This document shows, in pieces, positions 6,786 to 7,359 of a stretch of 7,359 bases of DNA. This DNA is from an uncultured Sulfurovum sp. (GTDB taxonomy: Bacteria > Campylobacterota > Campylobacteria > Campylobacterales > Sulfurovaceae), in assembly GCA_947313765.1 (NCBI GenBank), contig CAMZNQ010000215.1:1-7359 (forward strand), read 5' to 3'. The translations under genes and the position numbers were made by a program. Each line of letters begins with the position of its first letter. The first letter of the stretch is position 1. Under the pieces are notes generated by a model. That model worked only from the letters and a program-made list of their open reading frames with translations, made no database searches and was not told the origin of the DNA.

Positions 6786-7359
6786 TCTACTTCTCTCATA
6801 AATCTATCATCTTGTTTTAACTCTTCATCCAATATAACTATATCATCTAAATAATCAAATTCACTATTCTGTGAAACTCTCAAACTATTATTTTCATCAA
6901 AACCAAAAGAAAAATATTTAATATTATTTTTTTTATCTCTTAAAATCTCTATCTCTTTTATTAAAAATAGACTATGATTAGCAATAAATATCTGAACACC
7001 TAGCCCCTCTAAATAGATTAATAGTCTAGCTATATCTCTAATGAGTTTAGGGTTTAAATTGGATTCAGGTTCATCCCAAATTAAGATAGAGTTTTTATTT
7101 AAAGAACCATTTTTTAATAAATAGGAGATAGTTCCTATTTTTCTAAGTCCTTCTGCCATCATAGAGCTAACAACCAACTTATTATCTTCAAATCTTCTAA
7201 GATAAAACTCTCCATTAAGCTGAATAATTTCTCCTTTAAGTATTGATTCTAACTCTCTATTTTTTTCAGAAATTAAACTTTGGTCTTTCAATAGAGGTAA
7301 GTCAAGTTCAAGAGCTAAATCATTGGTTGTTTTATCAAAGGCTATCTCTCTTTTACTAT
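6782..7359 (-). CDS. ABC/AAA-type ATPase, C-terminal 191 residues (5' end beyond window)
   Basis: The frame stays open to the right edge, so the gene starts outside the window. A TTG at 7291 could be mistaken for a start but has no independent support. Counting from the first full codon, the visible part holds an ABC-signature-like segment SSMMAEGLRK (about 64-73). Walker B with the catalytic glutamate follows in ILIWDEPE (D95, E96). Next come a D-loop-like SNLNP (99-103) and the switch histidine H128 in FIANHS. These are marks of the AAA_15/AAA_21 group, related to SMC, Rad50 and OLD-type ATPases. Walker A should lie in the missing N-terminal part. No nuclease domain is fused to the visible C-terminus; a separate PD-(D/E)xK protein starts 4 nt before its stop. 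GC is about 26%. Such ATPases often power defence or DNA-repair complexes; the role here is unproven. Confidence 0.88.
   Translation of the reverse strand, partial: SKREIAFDKTTNDLALELDLPLLKDQSLISEKNRELESILKGEIIQLNGEFYLRRFEDNKLVVSSMMAEGLRKIGTISYLLKNGSLNKNSILIWDEPESNLNPKLIRDIARLLIYLEGLGVQIFIANHSLFLIKEIEILRDKKNNIKYFSFGFDENNSLRVSQNSEFDYLDDIVILDEELKQDDRFMREVE

Noticed and set aside
7289..7291. TTG at 7291 as the true start of the ATPase gene
   Set aside because: The same frame continues without a stop to the window edge at 7359. The remaining protein would lack the ATPase N-terminal half, including Walker A.
1..7359. CRISPR array, insertion sequence, tRNA or rRNA gene, attachment site
   Set aside because: I saw no spaced direct repeats, transposase motifs with terminal repeats, tRNA cloverleaf or rRNA signature on either strand. 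The low-GC pair at the right end has no visible repeats at its tlyA border.

Overview
The window looks like a piece of a Campylobacterota (Epsilonproteobacteria) chromosome. It is AT-rich (about 30-37% GC by hand count over the housekeeping genes). tlyA is followed directly by ribF, as in Campylobacter. GyrA carries Asn at the quinolone-determining position, as in Helicobacter, and reads closer to Campylobacter/Helicobacter GyrA than to enteric GyrA. I cannot name the genus; a free-living Sulfurimonas-, Sulfurovum- or Arcobacter-like organism would fit.

Layout. (1) 1-1658, minus: the first 552 codons of gyrA, cut by the window edge. (2) 1659-2164: a divergent intergenic region. It holds the probable gyrA promoter, a 14-bp-arm dyad overlapping that promoter, a possible promoter facing metE, a doubtful 133-codon open frame and a cluster of RNA hairpins. 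(3) 2165-4432, plus: complete metE, with every zinc-binding and catalytic residue I checked in place. (4) 4438-4457: a perfect hairpin between converging metE and the leftward operon, probably a shared terminator. (5) 4462-7359, minus: five genes in one tightly packed, overlapping chain. In transcription order they are an ABC-type ATPase (cut by the right edge), a small PD-(D/E)xK nuclease-like protein, tlyA, ribF and a thioredoxin-like protein. The junctions overlap by 4, 14, 4 and 4 nt, so the genes are probably co-transcribed and translationally coupled.

The housekeeping genes cover DNA supercoiling (GyrA), B12-independent methionine synthesis (MetE), ribosomal RNA 2'-O-methylation (TlyA), FMN/FAD synthesis (RibF) and a thiol-redox protein. 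The unusual part is the ATPase/PD-(D/E)xK pair. Its GC content is clearly lower (about 23-26%), it has no assigned function that I know of, and it reads straight into tlyA. It has the architecture of ATPase-nuclease defence or DNA-processing systems and is the best candidate here for an undescribed system. That role is inference, and part of the ATPase lies outside the window.
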